Shown here one piece after another: positions 45,601 through 56,653 of a stretch of 64,000 nt of DNA. The first letter of the stretch is position 1; each line of letters begins with the position of its first letter. A program made the translations under genes and the position numbers. The stretch lies in contig LGRX02003711.1 of NCBI GenBank assembly GCA_001247695.2, positions 1-64,000 of the forward strand, given 5' to 3'. The notes beneath the pieces were generated by a model. That model saw nothing but the letters and a program-made list of their open reading frames with translations. It did not search any database and was not told the DNA's origin. Source of the DNA: Cymbomonas tetramitiformis. Lineage: Eukaryota; Chlorophyta; Pyramimonadophyceae; Pyramimonadales; Pyramimonadaceae.

Positions 45601-46000
45601 GGAAATGCGCTCCCAGTAGAGGCCCAATGCGGCAACGAGCTGGCATCCACGGCGCACTGCAGCGCACCGTTAGCAGCAGCCATGCAAGGCAGCGAGCCGC
45701 CAGTGGCAACCACTGCACAGGAAAGCGCATCGCTGGCAGAGTCCCAGCGTGGTGCTCGCAGCCACGTTGATGGAAAGCGCACCGCCGGCAGCGGGTCAGT
45801 GCAGCGAGAAGCAAATGGAGCTCGCAGCCACGGAGCCGGAACGTGCACCGCCGGCATCAAATCTGTGCGGCGCAGGGCAGATGGAGCCCGTCGCCACGGT
45901 GCCGGTGCAGACCGAGACGCAATGGGGCGAGCATGTAACAGCAGCTGGGCGTGCCGACGAAGCATTGGTGCTCACGGTGTAACGGCAATGTATTGGATTG
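42700..46000 (+). repeat. decaying array of 66 bp (22-codon) repeats
   Basis: Three near-identical 66 bp units begin at 42781, 42847 and 42913, with a worn one at 42979. They encode (A/H)PAADQCSDGQLELAA(M/T)VQA. More degenerate relatives continue to about 46000, reading ALPAAVQRGNEPAVSG, SPAAGAQRGDEPLELAA and similar. The motif changes reading frame within the array: the same DNA reads as GARSHGAGK in another frame. Long open frames exist at 42333-43181, 42772-43548, 43651-44637 and 44638-46047. It is either an Ala-rich repeat protein gene in decay or a non-coding repeat that happens to stay open. I favour decay, with low confidence, and do not call a gene. Confidence 0.7.
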
Positions 46001-46060
46001 CATCGAGGAAGTGGACGAAGATGACCAAGACCTGCCCTAGATATTAGGATGCGTGCGGAT

Positions 46061-46113
46061 GCTGCTTATTAGCGTGACCACAGGGAAGTGCCTCGGTCAC
46101 CCTAATAAGCAGC
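46061..46113. other. 19 bp stem hairpin at the end of the GC-rich tract
   Basis: The arms GCTGCTTATTAGCGTGACC (46061-46079) and GGTCACCCTAATAAGCAGC (46095-46113) pair except for one C-C mismatch, with a 15 nt loop. It lies just past the last open frame of the repeat tract, at the change to AT-richer DNA. It could be a foldback element or a transcript 3' structure. Confidence 0.8.
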
Positions 46114-46296
46114 TGGACCAATGCTTAAGATGGTTGTAGATGCACTAGTTTTTGTTAAGTTGCCTTTCATATGTTCTCTGCGGACTCGCGAGGACGCTAC
46201 GTGCCTAAGGATTTGTGCTAGGGTGAATAGATAGCATGACTGATGACAGAATGACGTAATGCCACGATGACGGAATGACACGATGATGGAATGATA

Positions 46297-46360
46297 ACAT
46301 GACAGCATGACATGACATGACATGACATAACATGCCATGACATGACATGACATGACATGC
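46297..46360. repeat. (CATGA)n microsatellite
   Basis: A run of CATGA pentamers with a few interruptions (CATAACATGC). It is preceded by looser GATGACGGAATGACA-type repeats from about 46235. Confidence 0.9.
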
Positions 46361-46588
46361 TGGCAACATGACAGTATGACTTGGTGATGGTATCACGTGA
46401 CGATGTCAGAGCCACGATCAGTGTGAGTGCGATATTGTGATTAAAAGACATGTCACGCGTGTCACATGCTCAGATGGAAGATCCTTTGACGGTTACAAAA
46501 TGCTAGAATGAGTAGTATGAATAGGAGAGTGAAGTGAGAGTTCGGCTCTCTTCCTTCTTGTACACCTAAATATTCAGACCACCTAAAC

Positions 46589-46963
46589 GTGATAACTGAA
46601 TATAGTGTACATGGGAGCTTTGCTACGACAATAATGAAGGACTATCAACATGGTGTGCCCTCTTACAGTGGTGGGGTTGAGCGAGGTGTGAGTGGAGGGG
46701 AGGTTCGTGGAGTTGCTTGGCACATGTATGCCGGGCCCCTCAAAGCTCGGGGGGGCGTGATCCCGGCAGCGATGACCACTTACAACAGGTTGCACGGCAA
46801 CACACCGCATCTCATCAGCTTCCATGCCCACGTGGCGAGGTTGCTGGCCGTGCCAGAACTAACAGTGATGCACAGTTGTCGGGAAGGCGGCCGGATGCTG
46901 AACTATTGGCCACCGGGAGGGCTTGGGACGCACAGTCATCTGTGGGGATATGACCCCAAGTAG
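46589..46963 (+). CDS. hypothetical ORF, doubtful
   Basis: The 124-codon frame is open from 46589, but the first in-frame ATG lies about 15 codons later. Composition is fairly protein-like (RGVAWHMYAGPLKARGGVIP, MLNYWPPGGLGTHSHLWGYD). No family was recognised, and no splice sites or neighbours help. It could be one exon, a transposon remnant or chance. Confidence 0.2.
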   Translation: MITEYSVHGSFATTIMKDYQHGVPSYSGGVERGVSGGEVRGVAWHMYAGPLKARGGVIPAAMTTYNRLHGNTPHLISFHAHVARLLAVPELTVMHSCREGGRMLNYWPPGGLGTHSHLWGYDPK

Positions 46964-47860
46964 GAACAATGCAGAACGGCAGTTACAGTGCAAGTGCAGA
47001 GCACGTCGCTCATGTTCGCAACTTCCTCGCAGGGTATTCATCAGAGCAAGGGTTTCAGTCCCATAGAGTTGATGATGGGAATGGAGGGTTGCAAGCATGC
47101 AAGGGCAGATCATTGGCGGGCGTGAATCTACAAATTTATAAATCAATATAAATTGATTTGTAGAGGCAAATCGATTTATCATTCTCAGCCCCTAAGGACG
47201 GTCCGTGGGAATTCCGGCAGGAGTGTTGTGGGTGGGCAAGCTCTATTGAGACCGGGCTAGCTTTAGGGCAGAAAGACAACAGCGTGATAGGCCTGGTGGC
47301 GATGGGATGGCTCGATCCACGGCCAACCGGCTTCAGGAACACAGCAACAGTGTGCCGGCAATGCAGTTGCAGATCTCTAGAGAGGCTCAGGTGGCCCAAC
47401 GAGGCGTATTAGTGGCGGGGCCCCATTCTTCACTATCGAGCTCCGGAAATTCCTCACACGTACTAGTAACGGCAACACAACTTCACATTATATATAATAA
47501 TTATATTCTCACCATACAAAGGGATACCTGCTAGTCTCGACGTATTGAATCGTTTGACAAGCTCTTCTTCCGAGTTGCTGCAAAGCCCGTCATAATGCAA
47601 ATCGGACATCGTATTAACCGCCTGATGAGGAACACATGCAAAATGCAAACTTCAACACTCCTTCAGTGCAGCTCTGATCTATCTATCTGTATGTGATTCA
47701 ACCTGTGAGAAATGGTTTACAATTGGATCGACGCAACGACAAATGCATAATGCTACTCATAAGCATGTAGTTGTAGACTTTTATGTACCCTAGATCGAGC
47801 TTTGCTTTCTACATCACATAATAGAGGGCAGATTTGTTCAGCTAACCAGTCCGAGATCTA
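46964..47860. other. no recognisable gene
   Basis: A short hairpin CTACAAAT/ATTTGTAG lies at 47128-47163 in AT-rich sequence. Otherwise there is only unremarkable intergenic DNA. Confidence 0.5.
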
Positions 47861-47877
47861 CAGTAAGAGACAATTGC

Positions 47878-48905
47878 GAGATCTGGCCGCCCAAGATCTC
47901 ACAGTGCAGACGAATGCGAGACAGTTGAAAGATCTGGCTACGCACGAATGAACCCAAGTTCCCACAGTAGTGCACGTAGACGAATGTGAGACAGTTGGGA
48001 GATCTGGCCGCCCAAGTTCCCGCAGTAGTGTGGACGAATGCGAGACAGTTGGGAGATAGATATGGCCGCCCAACTTCCCATTGTACGGACAAATGCGAGA
48101 CAGGTGGGAGATATGGTCACGCACCCACGTTCTCATAGTGCAGACGAATGAAAGACAATTGAAAGATCTAGCCGCCAAAGTTGCCACAGTAGTGCAAGCA
48201 GGCGAATGCGAGACAGTTGGGAGATAGATCTGGCCGCCCAAGTTGCCACAGTAGTGCAAGCAGGCGAATGCGAGACAGTTGGGAGATCTGGCCGCCCAAG
48301 TTGCCACATACATACAGTGTTGCACACGAATGCGAGGCAGTTGGGAGATCTGGCCGCCCAAGTTCCCATAGTGCTGCAGACAAATGCGAGACAGTTGAGA
48401 GATCTGGCCACGCACCCAAGGTCCCACAGTGCAGACGAATGTGAGACAATTGGGGGATGTGGCCGCCCCATCCAGTTATCACATACAGCGCAGACGAATA
48501 TGCGACAATTATTATTGGGGAATGTGGCCGCCCGAGTTCCCACATACAGTGCTGCAGACGAATAATGCGAGACAGTTGGGAGATCTGGCGGCCCAAGCTC
48601 CCGCAGTGCTGCAAATGAACACGGTCGACACTTGCTTGGGAGATCCGGCGGCCCAAGTTCCCATATACAGTGTTACAGACGAATGCGAGACAGTTGGGAG
48701 TTATGGCCACACACCTAAGCTCCCACATACAGTGCAGACAAATGTGAGACAGTTGGGAGACCTTGCGGTCCAAGTTCCCACATACAGTGCCGCAGACGGA
48801 TGCGAGACAATTGGGAGATCCGGCCGTCCAGCAATTCCAAAGTGCAGACAGACAAATGTATGCGAGACAGTTGGGAGATTTAGCGGCCCACGTTCCCACA
48901 GCAAA
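47878..48905. repeat. ~1 kb variable-length minisatellite
   Basis: About 17-18 copies of a degenerate unit share GACGAATGCGAGACAGTTGG, GAGATCTGGCCGCCCAAG and TTCCCACA(TACAGTGC). Spacing varies from about 45 to 75 bp because of insertions such as AGTAGTGCAAGCAG. Frames on both strands stay partly open because the unit lacks stops; these are not treated as genes. Confidence 0.9.
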
Positions 48906-49109
48906 GGTTAATATGTGGCAAGCAAGCCATCATACGGTTGGGAAAACATGCGAGTATGATATGAAACGTTTAGAAAGCTGACTCATTTTGAGCACATGCC
49001 AAAGAGGAAGCCATCTCCAGCGGAATCCTTTGCAGTTGAGAATGACATACCTTAGCACACAGCTGTATTACCTGATGAATGTCAACTATCTAGACTCGTG
49101 GCACACTGA

Positions 49110-49131
49110 ATATATATATATATATATATAT
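49110..49131. repeat. (TA)n microsatellite
   Basis: Eleven TA dinucleotides between CTGAA and TGAATTC. Confidence 0.9.
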
Positions 49132-49583
49132 GAATTCTTCAGTGGCATGAGTATATGGTGCTTGCCCCGATGTTATCTTATATGACAATCGCATTTTTAA
49201 TCGAATAACTAGCGCTGGATTCCATGAATCCCGAACACAACAAATCATGGCAGCACATCCGGAGAATGTTTGAGCGGAGGAAACCCGCGTCATCACCAGA
49301 CACCACTGGATGGTCTCTCCCCAAAAAGGGTGCACAGTATTCCTAGCATGCACCAATCATCATAGTCAGGCCCCCTAAAACACTTTGCTTACGTCCGGGG
49401 GCACATGTATCTTAGTATCATAGAAATCCTTAAGACGACTCTTCATGGTGAGGTGTTAGTCAACATGTATGATACATGCTGACCTTGAGGAATGGGTGCA
49501 CACGCATTGGTATTTCTTGCTTGTATAGGAATCTGTAAGTCCTGCTGAGTATCTTAGTGTATAGGGTGACCGCCTAGCCTTAC

Positions 49584-50031
49584 TGTTAGGAACATATTAG
49601 ATTAAATATATAAGAACGCTGAGAAACCCTAGCTAACTACAGGGCTGATTTACAGTATTTAGATAGCATAGATAGAACTGGGAAGAAATATACAAATATA
49701 AATGTAAATTCGGGATTAGATTAGATCCTGGGATTAGATCAGGTAGGGCCATATGATCAGATCTGAGAACATTGATATATAGATCATCTGACAGAAAACA
49801 TAGTAGATGAAGTGACAGATGACTTGGGATTATCTTGGAAAACTGCATGTGAAAGCTGAGGATCAAGAAACTGTGAAGTGAAAGTCCGGGAAATCATCCA
49901 TGCTTGTCACACTGTGATCAGTAGACATTTTGTGCCCGTTCATTGTGCGAAGTAAGTACTGTCCTCTAAGTATTTTGTTAATCTCAAGTCGGTCATCTTA
50001 ACCGCGTAACTGTCTCGTTGAAGTTCCAACA
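49584..50031 (+). mobile_element. probable solo LTR, 448 bp
   Basis: The segment begins TGTTAGGAAC and ends GTTCCAACA, near-perfect inverted termini of the copia type. The length is close to that of the copia LTRs in this window (445 bp). A TATA-like AAATATATAAGAAC lies about 20 bp in, followed by AAACCCTAG. Flanking bases CTTAC and CTTCT match at only 3 of 5 positions, so the target duplication is worn or the ends are slightly off. Apart from the terminal motifs, the sequence is not an obvious copy of the copia LTRs at 31737. Confidence 0.45.
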
Positions 50032-51014
50032 CTTCTGAGGACTAAATCATTAGAGCATTGCTTACGTACCCTCCTCTGGGAAACTGCCTCACCATGGTTT
50101 CTTAGCTGAGCTTGCAGTTTCGGAGGCTACAGCAGTAACGCTTCAACAGGCTACGGTGGCCGGGAGAGTTTCTGGCAAATAAAACTGGCTTCCAAGGAGG
50201 AGAAAGTGGAAATCGCTCACAACTTTTTATAGGAGAAGCATGTGATGACACGTGGCTAGCTGAGCTTTCAAGATGCAAGCAAGACAATCAAAGGCAGTCA
50301 TGGTGCAGTCCACAAAAGCGAGCGCTTATTATCAAACAGCGTGGACGTCTTTTGTGAAATTTTGTAAGCAGCAGATCAGAGGCGAGGACAAGAAGGGGAA
50401 CCAAGTGGGGCCGGCGTAGCAACAGTGGCGGTCAGATCGGCACCGACAAGAAGCCCACATTGGGAATTGCAGGGGGTGTATAAGATTACAGGGCGCGGGG
50501 CGAGAAGAGTTCGGGCGGGCAGAGTTTGGCGACTCGGGCACTAGGATATATAGAGTTCAACAAAAGGGAAGCAGCGTTTTGCAGGGGGCAGAGTTCTACT
50601 AATTTAGGGGAGTTGAAGTTCTGCAGGGGGTGGGGCATAGTTCGGCAAGGAAGAAGCAAAGGTAAGCCGAGAAGAGTTTTCCAAAGGGGGGCAAGCAGAG
50701 TTTTGTAGCCTGGGAATGGGAAGGAGAACAACAATCTAGCGAGTAGAACAACAACAATAGAGACTCGGTCTTTAAAACATGAGCCACCGGGGAGCAATAT
50801 TGAGTTATCTTACGGCCGGGTCTTTACAACTATGGAGGGCCCAGAATCGTCACTTTTCGGCCTAAAACAAGTTTGGGTTTGGGTTTGAGTTCGTAGCATG
50901 CAAACCGTCACAGGTATTCACACGATATGAAAATTGTGTATTTTTTTCAGCTCGTTTCTAGTTCACCGGGACAACCGGAAACTCGAATGGAAAAATCGGT
51001 TTCGTCACATCGAT

Positions 51015-51060
51015 CGCAAAACGGTGACGGAAGTGGTAACGCTTTTGTCACCGTTTTGCG
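51015..51060. other. perfect 14 bp inverted repeat
   Basis: CGCAAAACGGTGAC (51015-51028) and its exact reverse complement (51047-51060) are separated by 18 bp. Confidence 0.85.
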
Positions 51061-54000
51061 GTCAATCTCACGACTTCAAGTTTTCCGTTAGTGTTTTGGG
51101 GATTGCTGCATCGAACTACAATTGAGCTGGAAAAAAATAAGCACTCTTCAGAACATGAAAACCTGTAGCCGTTCGCATTCTATGAACTCATCATACCTCA
51201 AGTGTTTTTTTGCAGTTTTCTACATAATACAACTCTAACTTTGGCCGCAGCTGTCAGACCCTAGCTGTACCTGCAAGGACCCGGAAGATTATGCTGGATG
51301 GCAGAAGGTATGATTAAAATGCAGCTCGCTCTGTCAGAGGAGAAGCTTAACAGTGGTGTGCAGAGCTCGGGAAGTTGGAACACCGCTGGTGCCCAGCCTG
51401 CAGCAGTGCGGATGCAGCGGCCATGCTGCAACAGTGCACTCGGAACAACTACACACCATTGAAGGCCCCAGTGTGACCTAAGTTGAGGCAAAGTTGCTGT
51501 CGAATAGATGGCCGGTCGTGGTTGCCTGCCTCATCGGTGGTTGAACGTTGTTCATCTGCAGTCTCAGAAGGGCACTGCACGGTGCAGGCTCCTACCAATG
51601 CTGTTATGCGGCGCTACTTTTCTGCAATTAACGACTAGCACCACGAAGACATGCGAGAGTTTGACAGAACAATTGCTAAGAACAATACGGGCGAGCCGCC
51701 GCGTCTCTGACAAGCCGCCGGGGCATGCATCCGGAGGCTATGATGCAAGCAGCAAAAGCAGAGCTGTCAGATATGATGCCGAGACCATCCGGTCATTCCT
51801 ACCTGCTAGGCACGTATGCATGCGATGCACGCGTGGGTGGTTCTGTAGATGTGACAGGTCAGCATGACTAGTGCGTGGTCTCAGGTTGGTGCGACCATCT
51901 AGCACCTACACTGTTAGGTGATATTGGCATATGTCACCTGAGTCGTTACAAGGCAAAACTTTGGCTTCCGAGTCATTGCGGACTGTCACAGTCTTCAAGG
52001 CCTTCGAGTTGACAATATTGATCTTGCAGCCTGTGACGCCGGAAGAACGACTATAGAAGCAGTGATCCCTACAGCAAGAGTTGCTGGATAAACAAGCTAC
52101 CTCAGACTGCTTTGACTCAGGGAGGGGGAGCGGGATCGTGTTTTCCAGGCCGTGCAATGCCAGCACAACTGGGCCGGGCACTGCTTTTTGGGTGCTGCTC
52201 GGGCATCTAAACAGGAGAGCCACGCGGAACAGAGAACCACAGACTGGACTGTGGAGCTGCTAGCACTACATACTCCAAGAGTTACAAGCCTTCAGGACTG
52301 TCATTTCGGCGGCCAGACTGGACTTTCGCAGTTTCTAAGACGGACTGCCTATTATGTCGTGCTAAGACTGCGACAGGGAGTTTTCGCTGCTGGTTGGCCG
52401 GACGCTGGCGCTCTCTTAACTGCGCGATGCTGTTTTTGGAGTCCTGGTTTCAAGTTGATCATTGTACTAAGGTTGAGCAGCATTATGACAACGAATCGGA
52501 TGTTGATCACCGTCGGCAGTACAACACCATACTATCGTCGGTTGACACCAGAAAAGACGACAGATGAACGGGAACCTGCGGCGGTGAAATATCGGAGTCT
52601 CCCGGCAGGTTTTTAAGCCACGAGCAGCTTTGTTCAAATTGCTATAACGGTAAGAGGACGTGTTCGGACGTCGGAGTCTCCGGGCTGAACGAGAAAAGTT
52701 GTTGTTAAACCCTGAGAGAGGCAAAAACGCAAAACAGTTTAGAGTTTTCGGCTTTGAAAGCCTGAAGTCATCCTGGTACCTAGCAGGCTGTGTTGTCATT
52801 GTAGAGTATGATATCATGTGTAGAAAATTTGCAAGAATTTGCCGCGCGCATCATAGTCGATCGCTCGCACCATGCTGCGAATTCAAGCGATTCATGCTGC
52901 AAATGTTGTTATATATTCTATATATCCGTGTTTGCGTCGGCAGTGGAATCATGATCATGACAACGCATGAAGCGACAACAACAGGCGATATTCGTTTTCA
53001 AATCAGAAGGCTGAAGGAAAAAGCAAATACTTGATAACAGGGCTTCCCAACGGCGTAGCGGTAACGGGGTTTTGGGTGAATTATAGACCCGGGGCTACAT
53101 GTCATACTACAGACAGGCTTCACTTCCGATTCTTCAGTGTGATCAGTTTTCGTGTGCTATTACGGTACACAGTTGGTGAGTTTTCAGTTTATCAGGGCAT
53201 AAGGGCAACCCCTGCTCTACAGTAGCTCTTTCCAGTTTTTGTCTTTATGGTTTGCCTTTTTCATCCTTTCCACGCGAGTCGCATGTGATGTCGTGTGCAA
53301 ACTGTTGGTACGTCCATGTACATTGTACTCTATAAATGTTGAACCATCATTGGTTAAGGGTAGGGTGCACACCTGGACTGAAGACATTATTTTGAATTAA
53401 ATTTCATAACAAAACTCATATTTAACAGAGATACGATCAATCCACTTTCAAAAAATTCTGGAGGCGAAATGTGCAACATGACCCCCTATTTTTATTGGCT
53501 AGGATCCAAGAAGTGTCCACGTGCTATCAAAAAAATCCGAGGCGATTCTATCATTACCAATAAATCTGCCAAAGAAATAAATTGTTCGTTTCTCAGGGTG
53601 ATTCTATGGATTGGTGTCACGTCATCGTCACGCGAAAGTGTGTCGTCTGACTAATTGTTTGATCGCAGCACGCTGATTGGCTAGGACGATGTAGGTCGAC
53701 GTAGGTCGACGGGCATGTCAGGACCATGTCACGCTCCCACTTTTCCGAGTTTTTGGAGTCCACGAGTTGTAGAAAGGCCTGACATGGGCCTAACATGGCA
53801 TCTTTTGTCGTCTGACCGTCGCATCATGCACTGTGCATCCTTCGATCTAATGGAGGCCAGATTTGTTTGACGGCTTTCGAGAGAGACGACTCTCTGCCGA
53901 CTAAATCTACGTGCCACGTCGGAAAAGCGACTCGCACCTTCTGTGTGTTTTCAGCCCGATGTTGCGTCCCAAGCACCGCTTTCAAAGAAATAACTTGATA

Positions 54001-54403
54001 TTTCTGCTACATTGAGCCTATGATTATGATATTATTCCGAAGTTATAAGACCTATAACTTCGTAATAATACTTTTCATTATGTTTTCCGTAGTGAACTTT
54101 TTTATTGGACATGATGAGCGCGTGCGTAAAGATCCCCGCACGTGTTCATCATTGTACCGCTCGTATAAACGGGACAATTGGAACAAACGTTTTGCAGACT
54201 CAAACTTATGAGTGTTCGAACAGCGTGCAACTCTCTCCAACACTTTATAAGATAGTATGTAATGAAGTTAGTTTCAGTCGTTGTCTTGAGCATCCGCAGA
54301 AACACGGATGCCCAAAACGCGTTCGTTTGAAGTCCGCAATGCGAACCCCCTTCGCGGCTTGCTCACATCCGCGAACACGGATGGAATAACGCCAACGCGC
54401 TAT

Positions 54404-54435
54404 CACGCAACGTTAACTTAAGTTAACTTTGCGTG
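54404..54435. other. 32 bp near-perfect palindrome
   Basis: The perfect core GTTAACTTAAGTTAAC is flanked by CACGCAA on the left and TTGCGTG on the right, with a single mismatched pair between core and flanks. Confidence 0.85.
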
Positions 54436-54621
54436 AAAACTTGGCGGAGACTCATCTATGTACATCTCGCTACGCAATCGTTTAGTACCGCAAGGGTACT
54501 CACTCCCGGCGAGCATCCTAAAACGCGAAGTACGGCTTCGTTCGCTATGTTTCGAGTGTCAAACGACGCACATATATCACAGTGAAAACATGTTTAAAAT
54601 GTTGTGATACATGTTTGTGTC

Positions 54622-56653
54622 CACTACCCGGTTGTACATGGGGATGTACCTAAGCTAAAACAACGGTTTCGATGCCATTAACGATCGATATGTCGGCATG
54701 AACCTAATCTACGGCGAGAAGACTCAATAGGGGGCATTTTGATATGTCACACATGCCACCCACATGACCGATATATATCGTGTTATGCATTCAAAATCAC
54801 TCAAAAGCGAGTTTTGAAAAAAAAAACATTTCGCAGGACTAAATATGTTGTGTGGCTATATATGATGGCTAGGTGGGGCTAGTGTGCCTGACATTTTGAC
54901 ATTAACTTCGACATACACTAAGATACAATATCCGTACACTTTTTCTCATAATTGTGCGTCGAAGTTTGGTGAAGGAACGGTATGTATATTATTCATAGTG
55001 ATGCATGAAACCAAGGAGCGGTATCGATAACTCGATAACTCGATATATCGATATATCGGGAATATCGTATCTGTCGATATATTTTTTCGCAATATCGCGG
55101 ATATCATATCGTATCGATGAGATTTTTGAGAATGTCAGTATCGGGCGATAACAAATTTGCAGTTATCCGGGTATCGGTCGATAGGGTTTTCGTAGTTATC
55201 GGCATCGATCGATAGGATTTTTGCCAAAAGGTTGTCGACATATCGAGAAGGGTCAAGGTCGATATCGATATATCGGGTCATTTCGAGCGTATCGCGGCGA
55301 GAAAAGCGAAGTGACTATCACTATCGTCACTTCGTTATCACTATCCGTTATCACTGCAATCTTGCGTTGAATCGTCTTGCATCGTGAAAACCTCTCATGA
55401 ACCAATCCCAGGATCGATTCATACCGGGATCGATTCATATATATCCTAGGTTAGATCCATCCATTATTTTCACTGGAATTATTTGTGTTTTCAAACAAAA
55501 ATAGGGGCTAAACGATAAAGTGGGCCCTTTAAACCCCATCGAGTGGACCTCGTGCCGTTATCGCCTGGTTATCACTGGTTTGCGTGACGCATATGAGGCT
55601 GATTGGAAGCCCAAGAGCACACCTCCGACAGCCTGCGGTGACACCTGCGCCTGAAGCTCGCAAGAGCTCAAAGCTGGAAGAAATCTGATGTATATTTGTA
55701 TAATAGAGGTTGATATTCATTTCTTGCAGTGTTGTGCCTTCTAATATCGATATATCGGGATATCGATGGTTGAAATTTGGAATTTTGTTATTCATATCGG
55801 TCGATAGCATTTTTGCAGTTATCCATATCGGTCGATAACATGTTTGCAGTTATCGGTATCGGACGATAGGACTTCGGTAGTTATCGGTATCGGTCGATAG
55901 GATTTTCGTAGTTATCGTTATCGGTCGATAGCTTTCTTATATTTATCGAAACTTGTCGATATTGATTTTAAAACTCGATACCGCTCCTTGCATGAAACCA
56001 TATTTAAAAAATCGGTATTTTCACAAATATGCGTGGGTTTGTGTGACCTAGATGGACTACTTAAGATATACCAATGCAGTGTATAATACGTTGCACATAT
56101 GGTTGTATACCCTCTGTTTGTTAAGTATGTTAATAAAATTCGAAATCTGCTGAAGCTACCGCGCGTATGATGTGCATTGTGATGCACGATGAAACCCTAT
56201 TATTCAAAAAATCGGTATTTTCACATTATCGCCAAGTGTTAGCATATTTTTTCATATCTGACCGGCGATCGAACAAATTCGCTTTACTAGCTTTTAGTGG
56301 CAACCCAAGTGATAGTAGTTGGTTCATATGGATTACTACAACACCATAAAGTTTCCTACATCGAAAGTCTTCGTTTACTTACCCTGTAGGTGCTTCAAAG
56401 TGTACCTAAGGGATGTACCTAAAATTTCGAGTTTTCAAAAACGGCAAAAATCTGAAAATTGCCCACGCGCGGCCTACCACATATACACCGTAAGGTCACA
56501 CATACCAAATACCATGTAGTTTGTACCCTCAAGGGACGTCTTTAGACTAACATATATCGACCACAAACTCACCGACGATGATTTCGATGGTTTGAGGCAT
56601 GAAAATGCCCAAGGGGTGTTAGGTACATCGGATACACCTAAGGCCGGGTAGTG
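54622..56653. mobile_element. CACTA-like non-autonomous DNA transposon, about 2.0 kb
   Basis: The termini are CACTACCCGG (54622-54631) and CCGGGTAGTG (56644-56653), the CACTA...TAGTG form of the En/Spm group. Subterminal repeats of GTACCTAA occur in both orientations: 54646 on the left, and about 56402, 56415 and 56621 on the right. Flanking GTC and GAC do not match as a 3 bp target duplication. There is no transposase ORF. A hAT-like MITE is nested inside, and a ~40 bp segment with AAAAAATCGGTATTTTCAC occurs twice (56010 and 56205). Confidence 0.5.
55012..55990. mobile_element. hAT-like MITE, 979 bp, nested in the CACTA-like element
   Basis: The 16 bp terminal inverted repeats are CAAGGAGCGGTATCGA and its exact complement. 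The 8 bp target duplication is CATGAAAC (55004-55011 and 55991-55998). Both ends are packed with TCGATA motifs (ATCGGTCGATAG, TATCGATATATCG), typical subterminal repeats. There is no transposase. A paralogous uninterrupted sequence at about 56170-56225 (GATGCACGATGAAACCC, then AAAAAATCGGTATTTTCAC) shows what the site looks like without the insertion. Confidence 0.85.

Larger units (their letters stand above)
50032..54621. other. gene-poor intergenic DNA
   Basis: No supported gene was found. Notable sites are a hairpin at 51015-51060, one arm of a long-range inverted repeat at 53602-53624 and a palindrome at 54404-54435. A 154-codon frame at 52152-52616 has no recognisable family and is not called. 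Confidence 0.5.

Noticed and set aside
47858..48899. Cys-rich minus-strand open frames across the minisatellite
   Set aside because: They are repeats of the minisatellite unit read in several frames. Variable unit length breaks the frame repeatedly.
54622..56653. A target-site duplication for the CACTA-like element
   Set aside because: The 3 bp flanks are GTC and GAC, which are complementary rather than identical. The inverted repeat may extend past the CACTA end, so no duplication is claimed.
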